This document shows, one piece after another, positions 24,855 through 33,358 of a DNA stretch of 42,940 nt. The notes beneath the pieces are model-generated. The model made no database searches, was not told the origin of the DNA, and worked only from the letters and a program-made list of their open reading frames with translations. Source of the DNA: Halieaceae bacterium (GTDB lineage: Bacteria > Pseudomonadota > Gammaproteobacteria > Pseudomonadales > Halieaceae). The stretch covers positions 1 to 42,940 of the forward strand of contig JAPOQD010000144.1 in assembly GCA_026710905.1 (NCBI GenBank). Reading direction: 5' to 3'. The position numbers and the translations under genes were made by a program. Position 1 is the first letter of the stretch, and each line of letters opens with the position of its first letter.

Positions 24855-26132
24855 ATGCCTGAACAACAATCCGATATTGTTGACCGAAAACAACGATGGA
24901 CCGCTCCTCGGCGTCCCGACTGGCTGGCAGCCTTGAATCGTGAGGGCTCTTACCTTGACCTCAAGGCGGTAGTGCCGCTGGATGAGAACTCGTTGCTGGC
25001 TTGCGCCCGGCAGCAGACAGGATTGCAGGATTTTGGAGAGGATGATTGGCTCGAGCCCTTCCGCGCCCTGTGCCGGGACTTTGACAGTACGGCCGAACTG
25101 AACCTGATGGGCCGCCTGATGATGCGCAGCGACATGCTGATCTGGCTCACCAACCGGCTTCACATCACCGCGTTGTTGAAACGGCATCCGCAAATCTCCG
25201 ATGAGGAAATCAGGCAGCCGGTTTTTATCGTCGGCTTGCCCCGCAGCGGAACCTCCATACTCTATGAACTGTTGTCACAGGACCCTCGCTTCGGTGTGCC
25301 GCTGATGTGGGAAGCCCTGCTGCCGTGCCCTCCGCCGGAAGCAGGCAGTTACCTCAGCGACCCGCGCATCGAGCGGGCGGACCACCTGGTGAGGCAATGG
25401 AACCGGGTGGTGCCGGAGTTCGCCACGATGCACGAGATGGATGCGCGCATTCCCGCTGAGTGCGGCCTGTTGATGGCCAACAGTTTCATCAGCGATCACC
25501 TGGTTTCCCTGCATCAGGGTGCGGAATATGCGGCCTGGTACGCCACTGCCGACCTGACCCCGGCATACCGCTATCACCGCACAATACTCAAGGTTTTGCA
25601 GTGGAAGAACCCGCGCCAGCACTGGTTGCTGAAGGCGCCCGCCCACCAGAATTATCTGGATGTGCTGCTCAAGGTCTATGCCGATGCGCGCATCATCCAG
25701 ACCCACCGCGACCCCATCAAATGCATGGCTTCGGCTACCAGCCTGATGGGTTGTCTCTATTACATGCGCAGCGACAAGGCCTTCGATGCTGACGCCTTCG
25801 CTGACTTCATGCAGGGAGAGGCCACCGCCGCCCGCCTGGAGCAGGTGATGGAACAACGGGCGAATGGCGTCGTGCCCGCGCGCAATATCTGTGATTCCCG
25901 CTACCAGGATCTCATGGACGACGCCTTTGCCTGTGTGGAGGGGATCTACCGGCATTTTGATATTCCCCTGGGTGCGGAGGCGCGCCGGCGCATGCAGGCT
26001 TTTCTGGTGGACAAGCGCCAACGCAAGGACACTGCCGGTGAGCACAAGTATGCAGTGAATCGGGAAGAACTGACCGAGCGGCGCTATTTTACCCGTTATC
26101 AGCAGGCCTACGTGGTCCCTGATGAAGTTTGA
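24855..26132 (+). CDS. Sulfotransferase family protein
   Basis: A 425-residue cytosolic sulfotransferase-like protein. The 5'-phosphosulfate loop is VGLPRSGTSILYELL (near 126-140), and the 3'-phosphate segment is ARIIQTHRDPIKCMAS. Together these bind PAPS, the sulfate donor. The family (sulfotransferase 3 type) includes many bacterial enzymes acting on lipids or small molecules. The final part (EHKYAVNREELTERRYF) is the usual C-terminus of this group. Start: ATG 24855 with GGGGAG just upstream; an out-of-frame ATG overlaps at 24851. The SDR gene begins 66 bases after the stop, so these genes look like one operon. Confidence 0.88.
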   Translation: MPEQQSDIVDRKQRWTAPRRPDWLAALNREGSYLDLKAVVPLDENSLLACARQQTGLQDFGEDDWLEPFRALCRDFDSTAELNLMGRLMMRSDMLIWLTNRLHITALLKRHPQISDEEIRQPVFIVGLPRSGTSILYELLSQDPRFGVPLMWEALLPCPPPEAGSYLSDPRIERADHLVRQWNRVVPEFATMHEMDARIPAECGLLMANSFISDHLVSLHQGAEYAAWYATADLTPAYRYHRTILKVLQWKNPRQHWLLKAPAHQNYLDVLLKVYADARIIQTHRDPIKCMASATSLMGCLYYMRSDKAFDADAFADFMQGEATAARLEQVMEQRANGVVPARNICDSRYQDLMDDAFACVEGIYRHFDIPLGAEARRRMQAFLVDKRQRKDTAGEHKYAVNREELTERRYFTRYQQAYVVPDEV

Positions 26133-26198
26133 AAACAGAGAAGCCTGGTGCCATGTGCCCGTAGGGTGCAATATGCGGGCTGGAACAGGAGAGCAAAG

Positions 26199-26969
26199 AT
26201 GGGACGATTGACAGGTAAGGTGGCGCTGGTCACTGGTGGCGCCCGGGGGATGGGCGAGGCCACGGTACGGCTGTTTGTGGAGCACGGGGCCAAAGTCGTG
26301 TTCGGTGATGTGCTGAAGGAGGCGGGCCAGGCGCTGGCGGGGGAACTGGGCGAGGCGGCGGTATTCTGCCCCATGGATGTGAGTAACGCGGCGGATTGGG
26401 ATACAGCCGTCGCCATGGCGAAGCAACTTGGGCCGCTCCAGGTGTTGGTCAATAATGCCGCTATTTTACATATGGCTTCCCTGGTCGAAACCACGCCCGA
26501 AGACTTTCGGCGGGTGTTGGAAGTCAACCTGCTGGGGGCTTTCATGGGAATTCAGGCCGTTATTCCCCACATGAAAGAGGCCGGTGGTGGTTCCATTATC
26601 AATGTTTCCTCCATCGACGGCCTGCACTCCTCCCCCGGCCTGTCCGCCTACTCATCCAGCAAGTGGGCGATCAGAGGCTTGACCAAGAATGCGGCGATTG
26701 AACTCGGGCAGTATGGTATACGCGTCAATTCCGTGCACCCCGGCGGCATCTACACCGCCATGGGCGGAAAGGGCAGTTCCACGGAAGAGGATATGAACAG
26801 GACCACCTATGCGCGTTTTCCCATCCCCCGTGTGGGCCAGCCCCACGAAGTGGCCTATGTCAGCCTGTTTCTTGCCACCGATGAAGCCAGTTACAGCACC
26901 GGCAGTGAATTTGTCGCAGACGGAGGCTGGTTCGCCGGCAAGCGTGTACGCGGTATGCCCTGTTCATGA
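26199..26969 (+). CDS. SDR family oxidoreductase (3-alpha/20-beta-hydroxysteroid dehydrogenase-like)
   Basis: A 256-residue classical short-chain dehydrogenase. The cofactor loop is TGGARGMG (12-19), an aspartate in VVFGDV (near 37) favours NAD over NADP, NNAAI is near 86, and the catalytic set is S138, Y151 and K155 (YSSSK). After the active site comes RVNSVHPGGIYTAM, as in the hydroxysteroid dehydrogenase-like subgroup. I chose ATG 26199, which has an AGGAGAG box and gives the usual N-terminus; an upstream extension to 26148 lacks support. Its stop overlaps the start of the next gene by four bases (ATGA). Substrate unproven; a hydroxylated ring or lipid is a reasonable inference. Confidence 0.9.
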   Translation: MGRLTGKVALVTGGARGMGEATVRLFVEHGAKVVFGDVLKEAGQALAGELGEAAVFCPMDVSNAADWDTAVAMAKQLGPLQVLVNNAAILHMASLVETTPEDFRRVLEVNLLGAFMGIQAVIPHMKEAGGGSIINVSSIDGLHSSPGLSAYSSSKWAIRGLTKNAAIELGQYGIRVNSVHPGGIYTAMGGKGSSTEEDMNRTTYARFPIPRVGQPHEVAYVSLFLATDEASYSTGSEFVADGGWFAGKRVRGMPCS

Positions 26970-27595
26970 TCAAGCTCGAATTTTTCTACGACGTCAGCTC
27001 CCCCTGGACCTATCTGGCGTTTACCGGCCTGCAGCCGTTGGCGCAACGTTACCAGGTGCCTGTCGAGTGGCGGCCCATACTGGTGGGCGGCGTGTTCAAC
27101 GCAGTCAACCAGAGCCTGTATGAGCTACGCGAAAGGAGCTTCGCCGATGAACGGCGCATGCGGGCGTACCGCAAGGATCTGGCCGACTGGGCCCGCTATC
27201 GCAATATCACCATTGGCTGGCCGGATTTTCACCCGGTCAATGCGGTCAAGGTGATGCGCGTTTGCCTGGTGGCTTCGGAACAGGGCTGCCTGGTGGATTT
27301 TTCGCGACGCGCCTTCGCCGCGTATTGGGGCAGTCTGCGCGACCTGTCTGATGATGAGGTACTGGCGGAACTGGCGGCATCCGCCGGTATGGAGCCCGGC
27401 GCAGTATTACGGAGCATTCAGGAATCGCGAATCAAGGACTGGCTGCGCGCCAACACCGACGAGTTGATCGACCGGGGCGGCTACGGTTCTCCCACCATGT
27501 TCATCAACGGGGATGACATGTATTTCGGCAATGACCGCCTGCCTCTGGTGGAACGAACCCTGGAACAACTCGCTGCCTCGGCTACTGACCCTTGA
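26966..27595 (+). CDS. 2-hydroxychromene-2-carboxylate isomerase/DsbA-like thioredoxin-fold protein
   Basis: A 209-residue kappa-class GST/DsbA superfamily protein. It opens LEFFYDVSSPWTYLA, where a serine replaces the CxxC of DsbA, as in HCCA isomerases that use glutathione. WRPILVGGVFNAVNQ and the C-terminal GYGSPTMFINGDDMYFGNDR are typical of the family. HCCA isomerase acts in naphthalene-type ring degradation, but most homologues next to SDR and lipid genes are of unknown substrate. Translationally coupled to the SDR by an ATGA overlap. No signal peptide, so cytosolic. Confidence 0.88.
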   Translation: MIKLEFFYDVSSPWTYLAFTGLQPLAQRYQVPVEWRPILVGGVFNAVNQSLYELRERSFADERRMRAYRKDLADWARYRNITIGWPDFHPVNAVKVMRVCLVASEQGCLVDFSRRAFAAYWGSLRDLSDDEVLAELAASAGMEPGAVLRSIQESRIKDWLRANTDELIDRGGYGSPTMFINGDDMYFGNDRLPLVERTLEQLAASATDP

Positions 27596-27724
27596 CACAG
27601 TCGGCGCAACTCACGCATTCAGGCCATCCGCAGTATCGGGGCTGCGCCAATGGCTGAAGCCTGCCGGTATTGACGTACTATTACGAGGTTGAAAATAACA
27701 ACTGACCCCAGGGTATCAACAACC

Positions 27725-28882
27725 ATGACATTTTCTTCTGAACCACGGTCGATGAGACGTTCCTTCAACACGCTTGCGCTGTTGGTTTTTATTGCCGCTA
27801 ACAGTTGCATCGCCCAAGCGGAAACCCTTCCCGGAATTGAGCAGGTCCTCGCGCAGATTACCCCCAGGGAATCTGCTGCCCCGATCAGCCAGGACCCACG
27901 CTGGAAAAAACCGAAAAAGATTCATGTCATGCTTCCCGCCGCTTACCGGCCGAACCAATCGGGTGATTTCCAGGCTTGGCTCTCGGCAGGTTTGGATGCG
28001 GAACTGGTGCTGGTCGGCTCGTTGGAAGAACTGGATCAACACGCCGGCGATATCGAAGTATTGGTCGGCTGGTGTCATTTTTTACCGGGTCAATACCCGC
28101 GCTTGCGCTGGCTTCAAAGCCTGAGCGCCGGTGTCGAGGTATGCGCGAAAAACGATCAATTCAACCGTCCGGGGGTTCTGGTTTCGAATGGGTCGGGTAC
28201 TGCAGCGCCGGCCATTGCCGAATGGGTCATCAGTTCGATGATGATGATGCAGCGCAGGTTTCTCGACTATTACCAGGCGCAACTGAGCAAACAGTGGCAG
28301 GCCACATTCGAGGCTGTCCCGCCGGGGCGTGAGATCAATGGCAAAACCCTGTTGATCGTTGGTCTCGGCAGTATCGGCAAGCAGGTCGCCTGGCGCGCCA
28401 AGGGTTTGGGCATGAAAGTGACCGCCATACGCAACTCATCGAGGAGCGGACCCGAATACGTGGATTACGTCGGCCTTGGCGACGAGTTGCCGGCGCTGAC
28501 CAGGCAGGCGGATGTGGTGGTTAATGCGGCCCCGTTGACCGAAAAAACTCGCGCTATGTTTGATCGGGCATTCTTTGGCAACATGAAAAGCGACGCCATG
28601 TTTATCAATGTCGGGCGCGGGGGCAGCGTGGTGCAGGAGGCCTTGATCGAGGCGCTAAAAGGCGGAACAATCGGCGCCGCGGCCCTGGATGTCACCACCC
28701 CGGAACCCCTGCCCGAAGACTCGGAACTGTGGGCCCTGCCGAATGTCTTCATTACTCCCCACCGCAGTGCGAATACCCGGGAAACATCCCTGCGAATCTG
28801 GGTGTTCCTGAAGGAAAATATCCGGCGCTACATCGAGGGGGAAAAAATATTCAACCTGGTTGATCTACAGCGGGGGTATTAG
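27725..28882 (+). CDS. D-2-hydroxyacid dehydrogenase family protein with an N-terminal signal peptide
   Basis: A 385-residue protein (from ATG 27725) with the NAD-binding motif LIVGLGSIGKQVAWRAKGLGM. The catalytic set comprises the arginine in NVGRGGSV, the glutamate in TTPEPLPED and the histidine in ITPHRSANT. These enzymes reduce 2-oxoacids and work in the cytosol. Unusually, residues of about 10-33 read as a Sec signal peptide: basic MRRS, hydrophobic FNTLALLVFIAANS, then a cleavage-like AQA before ETLPG. The start is uncertain: TTG 27689, ATG 27725 and ATG 27752 are all in frame and all include the hydrophobic stretch. Its stop codon lies in the left arm of the palindrome at 28880-28956. 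Confidence 0.85.
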   Translation: MTFSSEPRSMRRSFNTLALLVFIAANSCIAQAETLPGIEQVLAQITPRESAAPISQDPRWKKPKKIHVMLPAAYRPNQSGDFQAWLSAGLDAELVLVGSLEELDQHAGDIEVLVGWCHFLPGQYPRLRWLQSLSAGVEVCAKNDQFNRPGVLVSNGSGTAAPAIAEWVISSMMMMQRRFLDYYQAQLSKQWQATFEAVPPGREINGKTLLIVGLGSIGKQVAWRAKGLGMKVTAIRNSSRSGPEYVDYVGLGDELPALTRQADVVVNAAPLTEKTRAMFDRAFFGNMKSDAMFINVGRGGSVVQEALIEALKGGTIGAAALDVTTPEPLPEDSELWALPNVFITPHRSANTRETSLRIWVFLKENIRRYIEGEKIFNLVDLQRGY

Positions 28883-28956
28883 CCCGCATATCTCACCAAC
28901 GTTCGTCGCGAGTGATGCGGCGGCCACAGCGGGAGGTTGGTGAGATATGCGGGTTA
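28880..28956. repeat. Palindromic REP-like element
   Basis: The arms at 28880-28900 and 28936-28956 are inverted copies of 21 bases with one mismatch, built on CCGCATATCTCACCAAC. The centre of 35 bases is GC-rich. The left arm contains the TAG stop of the dehydrogenase gene. No T-run follows, so it is more likely a repetitive extragenic element than a terminator. A single similar arm (17 of 20 bases) overlaps the murD start at 42703-42722. Confidence 0.7.
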
Positions 28957-29020
28957 GCCCCGGCAGGTGGACGCCGGTCAATCCTTTACGGTATAAACCC
29001 GGCCTTTGCGGGGCGCCTCA

Positions 29021-29482
29021 ATGACAACTGTATTTTCACAAGCTTCCGAACTGCTGGATACCGTAGGGCAGCACCTGGGTTATAGCGACTGGCTTGAAAT
29101 TGACCAACAGCGAATCGACATGTTTGCCGATGCCACCGGCGATCACCAGTGGATTCATGTAGACCCGGAACGCGCCAAAGAGGGGCCTTTTGGCTGCACA
29201 ATCGCCCATGGTTATCTGACCCTGTCGCTGGCCAACTGGTTTTTGCCGCGGTTGCTGGAGGTACGGAACATCTCCATGGGCGTGAACTACGGTTGTGAAA
29301 AAGTGCGTTTCCCGGCGGCGGTCCCGGTGGGCAGCCGGCTCCGCGCGGGCGCTGAAGTCATCTCCGCTGAATCCGTCAAGGGCGCCGTGCAGGTGGTGGT
29401 GCGCATGACCATCGAAATTGAAGGCGGTGACCGTCCTGCCTGCGTCATCGACACCATCAGCCGTTTCTATCCCGTTTCTTGA
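29021..29482 (+). CDS. MaoC family (R)-specific enoyl-CoA hydratase
   Basis: A 153-residue hot-dog-fold protein. It carries the hydratase-2 motif DATGDHQWIHVDPERAKEGP, followed by FGCTIAHGYLTLSL. The aspartate and histidine (D-x4-H) of this motif form the catalytic dyad that adds water to trans-2-enoyl-CoA. The length is typical of bacterial MaoC/PhaJ proteins. ATG 29021 gives the usual N-terminus; an upstream TTG at 29006 is less likely. It lies just after the palindrome and 39 bases before the preferred start of the diguanylate cyclase gene, so the two may share a transcript. Confidence 0.92.
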   Translation: MTTVFSQASELLDTVGQHLGYSDWLEIDQQRIDMFADATGDHQWIHVDPERAKEGPFGCTIAHGYLTLSLANWFLPRLLEVRNISMGVNYGCEKVRFPAAVPVGSRLRAGAEVISAESVKGAVQVVVRMTIEIEGGDRPACVIDTISRFYPVS

Positions 29483-29520
29483 ACCTTCTCAGCCGGTTTC
29501 GCCGGGACAGGCCGCTTGCA

Positions 29521-30564
29521 ATGCCGGCAGGCCGGTGGGTGGGTAACTTTGCCCAACAGCGCCATGCGCTCAGATGCTTCAGTATGGCGCTGGCTTTTCC
29601 GATGCTTGCCGCGGTCCTGCACCAGCAGCAATCCCCCTGGCAGTTCTGGCTGTTGGCCCTGTCGTGCAGCTTCCTGTGGCCCCAACTCGCTCGTTACGTG
29701 GTGTTACGCAGTGCGGCGCCGAAGCGGACGGAGCAACGAAATTTACTGACGGATTCAGTATTGGCGGGCCTGTGGGCTCCGCTGTTGAGCTGGAATTTGT
29801 TGCCTGTGCTGGTCATGTTGACCCTGGTCAATGTAGTCAACATGGTGGCCGGTGGCTGGCGGTTGTTGCGTCAGGGTCTGCTGGCCTGTGGCGCCGGCGC
29901 GTTCACCGGCTGGGTGTGGGCGGTAATGGTTTGGCCGGGCTATGAACCCCGTATTGAACCCACACTGTTGACGCTACTCGCCACGGCGCCCTTGCTCTTG
30001 TTGTTTCCAATGGCGCTGGCCCTGCTCAACTTTCGCCGCTCACTGCGCCTGCTGCGGCAGCGGAAGGAACTGATGCAGCAGAGTCGAATTGACGGCTTGT
30101 CGGGGTTGCGCAACCGCAAGTATTGGGAAGATTGTGTATCTCGTGAATATGAAAGGCATAAACGCAGCGGCTCACCGCTGGCCTTGATCATGATGGATAT
30201 TGATCAGTTCAAACAAATCAATGATCGACACGGCCATAGGGCGGGAGACCTGGTGATAGGCCAGGTCTCCCGCCTGCTTGCGAACAGTGTTCGGACCGCG
30301 GACCTGCTGGGCCGTTACGGCGGCGAAGAATTTGGCTTGTTGCTGCCGGATACGGATTTGCAGGGCGCGTTGCATTTTGCCCGGCGTTTGCGGCTTGCCG
30401 TAGCGGCGCTGCTGATCCAGCCAGGCGCCATACGCTGCAGCATCAGCCTGGGTGTGGCGCAGGTTGATGCCGATATTGAGCACTACGGACAGTTGATTGA
30501 GCGCGCCGACAAGGCCCTCTATGACGCCAAACGAGAAGGCCGCAATACCTGCCGGCACTACTAG
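29521..30564 (+). CDS. MASE2-GGDEF diguanylate cyclase (DgcC/AdrA-like)
   Basis: A 347-residue membrane protein. The N-terminal ~170 residues form a MASE2 sensor with about five hydrophobic helices, and NLLTDSVLAGLWAPLLSWNL and VNMVAGGWRLLRQG are characteristic of it. The GGDEF domain follows: DGLSGLRNRKYWE, MMDIDQFKQINDRHGHRAGD, and an intact GGEEF active site. RTAD sits exactly five residues before GGEEF and is the RxxD inhibitory site, so product feedback is expected. It makes c-di-GMP from GTP at the inner membrane, as AdrA does for cellulose or biofilm control. ATG 29521 has an AGG box; TTG 29479 would overlap the MaoC stop. Confidence 0.92.
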   Translation: MPAGRWVGNFAQQRHALRCFSMALAFPMLAAVLHQQQSPWQFWLLALSCSFLWPQLARYVVLRSAAPKRTEQRNLLTDSVLAGLWAPLLSWNLLPVLVMLTLVNVVNMVAGGWRLLRQGLLACGAGAFTGWVWAVMVWPGYEPRIEPTLLTLLATAPLLLLFPMALALLNFRRSLRLLRQRKELMQQSRIDGLSGLRNRKYWEDCVSREYERHKRSGSPLALIMMDIDQFKQINDRHGHRAGDLVIGQVSRLLANSVRTADLLGRYGGEEFGLLLPDTDLQGALHFARRLRLAVAALLIQPGAIRCSISLGVAQVDADIEHYGQLIERADKALYDAKREGRNTCRHY

Positions 30565-30632
30565 ACACGGCACTTGCCGCCTGTCGCCCCGAACCTTATA
30601 GCTTGATTGTGGTGGTGCACTGCGCCGGCGTT

Positions 30633-30662
30633 TTGTACTACGCATCGCTTATTGGCTAGACT
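30633..30662 (+). promoter_or_regulatory. Candidate promoter giving a leaderless transcript
   Basis: TTGTAC (30633-30638) and TAGACT (30657-30662) are 18 bases apart. A start of transcription six to seven bases later would fall on the ATG at 30669, and no Shine-Dalgarno is visible before that ATG. Confidence 0.35.
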
Positions 30663-30668
30663 GCCGCC

Positions 30669-31904
30669 ATGGCTTCTCCCCCTGCCGCGCTGAACAGGAA
30701 ACTGGCGCTCACTTTCATATTCATTACCGTTCTGCTGGATTCCATAGGTCTTGGGATCATCTTGCCGGTTATGCCGCAACTGCTTATGGAGGTTTCCGGC
30801 GAGTCACTCAGTCAGGCCGCCATTTACGGCGGCAGGCTGTTATTTCTCTACGCCTTTGCCCAGTTTATGTTTGCTCCCGTGCTGGGCAGTTTATCGGATC
30901 GTTTTGGCCGCCGCCCGGTATTGCTGTTGTCCCTGCTGGCCTACGGCCTGGATTATCTGTTGATGGGCTGGGCGCCGAGCTTGATGTGGCTGGTTGTCGG
31001 GCGCCTGATAGCCGGTGCTGCCGCCTCAACCTATTCCATTGCCAATGCCTACATAGCGGATATCTTCGAAGCGCAGGACCGGGCCAAGAACTTTGCACTG
31101 ATGGGAGCGGCCTTCGGCGGGGGGTTTATCCTGGGCCCGGTGCTGGGAGGATTTCTGGGTGAACTTGGCCCCAGGATTCCGTTTTACGCCACGGCGGTGC
31201 TGGCATTGGCCAACGCCGGCTTTGGTTTTGTTGTGCTGCCGGAGACTTTGGCGCCCGCCAACCGCCGCCGTTTTGTCTGGTCTCGCGCCAACCCCCTGGG
31301 CGCCTTCCTGCATCTCCGGGACTACCCCATGGTGTTGGGTCTGGTAGTGGCTTACTTCTGTTTCCTGATCTCACATCAGGCGCTGCCCGCAATATGGTCC
31401 TATTTTGCTATCGCCCGATTCGACTGGAGCCAGAGCCAGATCGGTTTTTCGCTGGGGTTTGTGGGTGTATTGATGATGTTTACCCAGGCCGTTCTGATCC
31501 GCTGGGTGCTTGATAAACATGGCCAGGTCGTCGCTGCTTACCTGGGGCTGGTCTGCGCCACCATCAGTTTGCTGGGCTATGCTTTCGTAACGCAACCGTG
31601 GATGATCTATCTATTCCTGACTGTCGGCGCCGCCCAGGGCTTTCTTGGACCGGCGGTGCAGGGTTTGATGTCGGCGAGGGTCCCGGCGGATTCTCAGGGG
31701 GAGTTGCAGGGCTCGATTGCCAGTCTGGCCAGTCTCGCGGCAATTGTGTCACCCCCGATCATGACCGAGCTATTCGCTTATTTCACGGCCGAATCCGCGC
31801 CAATCCACTTTCCTGGCGCCAGTTTTCTGTTGGCAGCGATACTGAGCCTGTTGAGTCTGGTATTGTTTGCGCCTCATCTGCAAGCCGCACGGCAGGAAGC
31901 TTAG
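30669..31904 (+). CDS. TetA-like MFS efflux transporter (TCR/Tet family)
   Basis: A 411-residue MFS protein with twelve likely membrane helices, close in pattern to TetA/TCR transporters. TM1 is ITVLLDSIGLGIILPVMPQL, with the acidic residue and GLGIxxPVxP typical of the family, and motif A GSLSDRFGRRPVLLLS follows TM2. The family exports tetracyclines and other drugs by proton antiport. Chromosomal copies like this are usually housekeeping exporters, so drug resistance cannot be inferred. The C-terminal hydrophobic end (LSLVLFAPHLQAARQ) is normal. The ligase gene begins five bases after its stop, on the same strand. Confidence 0.9.
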   Translation: MASPPAALNRKLALTFIFITVLLDSIGLGIILPVMPQLLMEVSGESLSQAAIYGGRLLFLYAFAQFMFAPVLGSLSDRFGRRPVLLLSLLAYGLDYLLMGWAPSLMWLVVGRLIAGAAASTYSIANAYIADIFEAQDRAKNFALMGAAFGGGFILGPVLGGFLGELGPRIPFYATAVLALANAGFGFVVLPETLAPANRRRFVWSRANPLGAFLHLRDYPMVLGLVVAYFCFLISHQALPAIWSYFAIARFDWSQSQIGFSLGFVGVLMMFTQAVLIRWVLDKHGQVVAAYLGLVCATISLLGYAFVTQPWMIYLFLTVGAAQGFLGPAVQGLMSARVPADSQGELQGSIASLASLAAIVSPPIMTELFAYFTAESAPIHFPGASFLLAAILSLLSLVLFAPHLQAARQEA

Positions 31905-31909
31905 ACAAC

Positions 31910-33358
31910 ATGGGTGGATCCGTTTACAAGGATACCTTCAGTGCCGCGGAATATCGGGAATTCAGCCAGCGCCTGGAACAACAATTGACGGTGCTGAAAG
32001 AACTGCTTGGCACGCCCGCCTTCAATCGCGATGAACCCAGTCTCGGCGCTGAACTGGAGCTATATCTGGTCGATGACCAGTATCGCCCGGCGGCGGTTAA
32101 TGAAGAACTGCTCGAGTTGGCAAATCATCCGCAACTTACCCCCGAACTCAACCGCTATAACCTGGAGTTCAATCTCAGCCCGGTAGCTGCCCAGGGGTCG
32201 CCCTTCGCTGCCATGGAAAAGGAACTGCGGAATTTTCTTGATCACTTGCAGGCCTTGGCCCAGGGTATCGGCGCCAATATTTTGCCTATCGGCATCCTGC
32301 CTACCCTGGGGGAGGAACATCTTAAACAGAGTTATATGACCGACCGGCCCCGCTATCACGCACTCACCAAAAACCTGGTTGGCGATCAGGTAAAGATCAA
32401 TATCAATGGCAAGGACAACCTGAAGATGAGCGGCGAAGGTCTGACCATAGAAGGGGCCAACACTTCCTTCCAGGTACACCTGCGGCTGACCGCCGCAAGC
32501 TTTGCCCGCCATTACAACGCGGCGCAATTGACGGCGCCATTGGCCTTGGCCCTGGCGGCCAACTCGCCGCTTATCGCCGGCATGAGGCTGTGGCAGGAAT
32601 CGCGTATCGCCTTGTTCAAGCAAAGTGTGGACTTCCGCGAACGGGAGCATCGCGACTGGCGCCAGCCGGCCCGGGTCAGGTTCGGCAGCGGCTGGATGCG
32701 GAGTAGCGCCTGGGAGCTTTTTGCCGAGAATGTAGCCGTGTTCCAACCGCTGTTGCCGGTACTGTTCGATACGGATCAGCACTCACCGCCGCGCCTGCCG
32801 GAATTATGCATGCACCATGGCACCGTCTGGCCCTGGAATCGGGCGGTGTATGAGTCCGGGCAGGGAGGGCATGTACGCATCGAGTTTCGAGCGCTGCCCG
32901 CGGGTCCCACGATCCTGGACATGTTGGCCAATGCGGCCCTGACTATCGGCTGGGCCGTGGGTGTCGCCGGCAGTGCGGACGAATACGTCGCCCGCCTGCC
33001 GTTCAAAATGGCCGAGTACAACTTTTATCGCGCCGCGCAACACGGTCTGGATGCCCGGTTGTTGTGGCCACGAAAATTTCACGGTGGGTTGGAAGAGCGT
33101 CCGGTAACGGAACTGATCGAAGAATTTCTGCCCGCCAGCCAACGGGGTTTGCGGGTATTGGGTGTGGCGGCCGATGACAGCGCCCGGCTCTGGCGGATTA
33201 TCGAGCAGCGCCTGGAAACCCGAACCACAGGTGCGGCCTGGCAGTTGCGGCGTTTCGAGTACTACCGGAAGTCCCTCAACGTGGATGAAGCATCCAGCCG
33301 CATGTTGGCCGATTACCGGGACCATGTGATGCAGGGCGATCCGGTGGCGGCCTGGTGA
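31910..33358 (+). CDS. GCS2-family glutamate-cysteine ligase-like enzyme
   Basis: A 482-residue protein. ATG 31910 is preferred over a long 104-codon extension that merely reads through the MFS gene. GAELELYLVDDQYRPA is the ATP/Mg-binding start of the GCS2/YbdK-like fold. NRYNLEFNLSPVAAQG and IEFRALPAGPTILD are further family-like blocks. These ATP-dependent ligases join glutamate, or a related acid, to an amine through a gamma-carboxylate. The four-base overlap with an aspartoacylase-like hydrolase suggests the pair makes or turns over one acylated amino-acid compound, not necessarily glutathione. No RimK-type ATP-grasp gene is nearby. Confidence 0.82.
   Translation: MGGSVYKDTFSAAEYREFSQRLEQQLTVLKELLGTPAFNRDEPSLGAELELYLVDDQYRPAAVNEELLELANHPQLTPELNRYNLEFNLSPVAAQGSPFAAMEKELRNFLDHLQALAQGIGANILPIGILPTLGEEHLKQSYMTDRPRYHALTKNLVGDQVKININGKDNLKMSGEGLTIEGANTSFQVHLRLTAASFARHYNAAQLTAPLALALAANSPLIAGMRLWQESRIALFKQSVDFREREHRDWRQPARVRFGSGWMRSSAWELFAENVAVFQPLLPVLFDTDQHSPPRLPELCMHHGTVWPWNRAVYESGQGGHVRIEFRALPAGPTILDMLANAALTIGWAVGVAGSADEYVARLPFKMAEYNFYRAAQHGLDARLLWPRKFHGGLEERPVTELIEEFLPASQRGLRVLGVAADDSARLWRIIEQRLETRTTGAAWQLRRFEYYRKSLNVDEASSRMLADYRDHVMQGDPVAAW

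Noticed and set aside
32060-32782. 240-codon minus-strand frame opposite the GCS2-like gene
   Set aside because: No family signal; the plus-strand frame has clear ligase motifs.
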